DNA from: Flavobacteriaceae bacterium
GTDB lineage: Bacteria > Bacteroidota > Bacteroidia > Flavobacteriales > Flavobacteriaceae
Assembly: GCA_018674025.1 (NCBI GenBank)
Contig: JABHBC010000200.1
Span: 1 to 6,546 of the forward strand
Length of the DNA stretch: 6,546 nt
Direction: 5' to 3'
Shown in pieces: positions 6,202-6,546 of the stretch. A program made the position numbers and the translations under genes. Position 1 is the first letter of the stretch, and every line of letters starts with the position of its first letter. The notes under the pieces are model-generated. The model saw nothing but the letters and a program-made list of their open reading frames with translations, ran no database searches and was not told the DNA's origin.

Positions 6202-6546
6202 ATGGTTAAAAACATAAAATTATTAGTTAGTTTGTTTGGATTTTTTTTATTTATTTCCTCATATTCACAACAATCAGAGATTCAAAAACCTTCATGGACT
6301 GCAACTCTTGACTACAGATTTGTCCCGAGTATTTCAGATCAAATTAAGGATGGAACTTTTGTTCCTGCAGATGAGGATGCTTATAAAAAGTTAGGTAGAG
6401 AAAAAAGATGGCATGGGAACAAAGTAGTTCCTGGTAAAGGACTTCCAAATGGAGATGACCCATTACTTTATTTGCAAGAAAACGTTGTTACAAAAAGTAG
6501 TAGAGATCCCATTTTAACATTTGAAACAACTTCTAATACTGCAACT
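6202..6546 (+). CDS. Secreted protein of unknown function (3' partial)
   Basis: 115 codons are visible and the frame runs off the window edge. The protein starts MVKNIK, followed by a hydrophobic core (LLVSLFGFFLFISS) and then SYSQQ, a typical Sec signal peptide of Bacteroidota with likely cleavage near residues 22-23. There is no lipobox cysteine. The mature part is polar, with segments such as SWTATLDYRFVPSISDQ, REKRWHGNKVVPGKG and DPLLYLQ, and has no membrane segment. It vaguely resembles the N-terminal region of large secreted or surface proteins of flavobacteria, many of which carry C-terminal type IX secretion signals, but that end is not visible. The ATG is the only start: an in-frame stop lies at 6154-6156 with no other ATG, GTG or TTG after it. 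No Shine-Dalgarno sequence is present. The 146 bases before it suggest transcription separate from glyS. I do not recognise a specific family. Confidence 0.8.
   Translation, partial: MVKNIKLLVSLFGFFLFISSYSQQSEIQKPSWTATLDYRFVPSISDQIKDGTFVPADEDAYKKLGREKRWHGNKVVPGKGLPNGDDPLLYLQENVVTKSSRDPILTFETTSNTAT

Overview
This is a low-GC window of ordinary chromosomal genes. The protein signatures point to the phylum Bacteroidota, most likely a flavobacterium: a long-form SdhA of the Bacteroidota type with an SdhB beside it, a eukaryote-like single-chain glycyl-tRNA synthetase, a Big_5 (Ig-like) lipoprotein of a kind widespread in that phylum, and start codons that mostly lack a Shine-Dalgarno sequence. 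The assignment rests on recognising protein families, not on a database search.

Layout: positions 1-2813 hold two co-directional genes, the 3' part of sdhA (its start lies outside the window) and a complete sdhB six bases later. They encode the flavoprotein and iron-sulfur subunits of succinate dehydrogenase/fumarate reductase. The membrane cytochrome subunit (sdhC) is expected just upstream, out of view. A convergent lipoprotein gene follows on the minus strand (2818-4428), with only four bases between the two stop codons and an AT-only palindrome across the junction. An 85-base divergent intergenic region then leads into glyS on the plus strand (4514-6055). A 146-base non-coding stretch with two weak inverted repeats separates glyS from the 5' end of a secreted protein gene (6202 to the window edge), which I cannot assign to a function.

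The genes do not form a joint system. SdhAB serves the TCA cycle and the respiratory chain at the cytoplasmic membrane, GlyS charges tRNA-Gly in the cytosol, and the other two products are exported proteins of unknown role. I found no mobile element, CRISPR array, tRNA, rRNA or convincing novel system. The points most worth checking are the lipoprotein start (a GTG embedded in a Shine-Dalgarno-like sequence five bases before a possible ATA start), the apparent extra N-terminal residues of SdhA, the palindrome between the convergent stops, a hairpin in the glyS leader, and the truncated secreted protein at the right edge.
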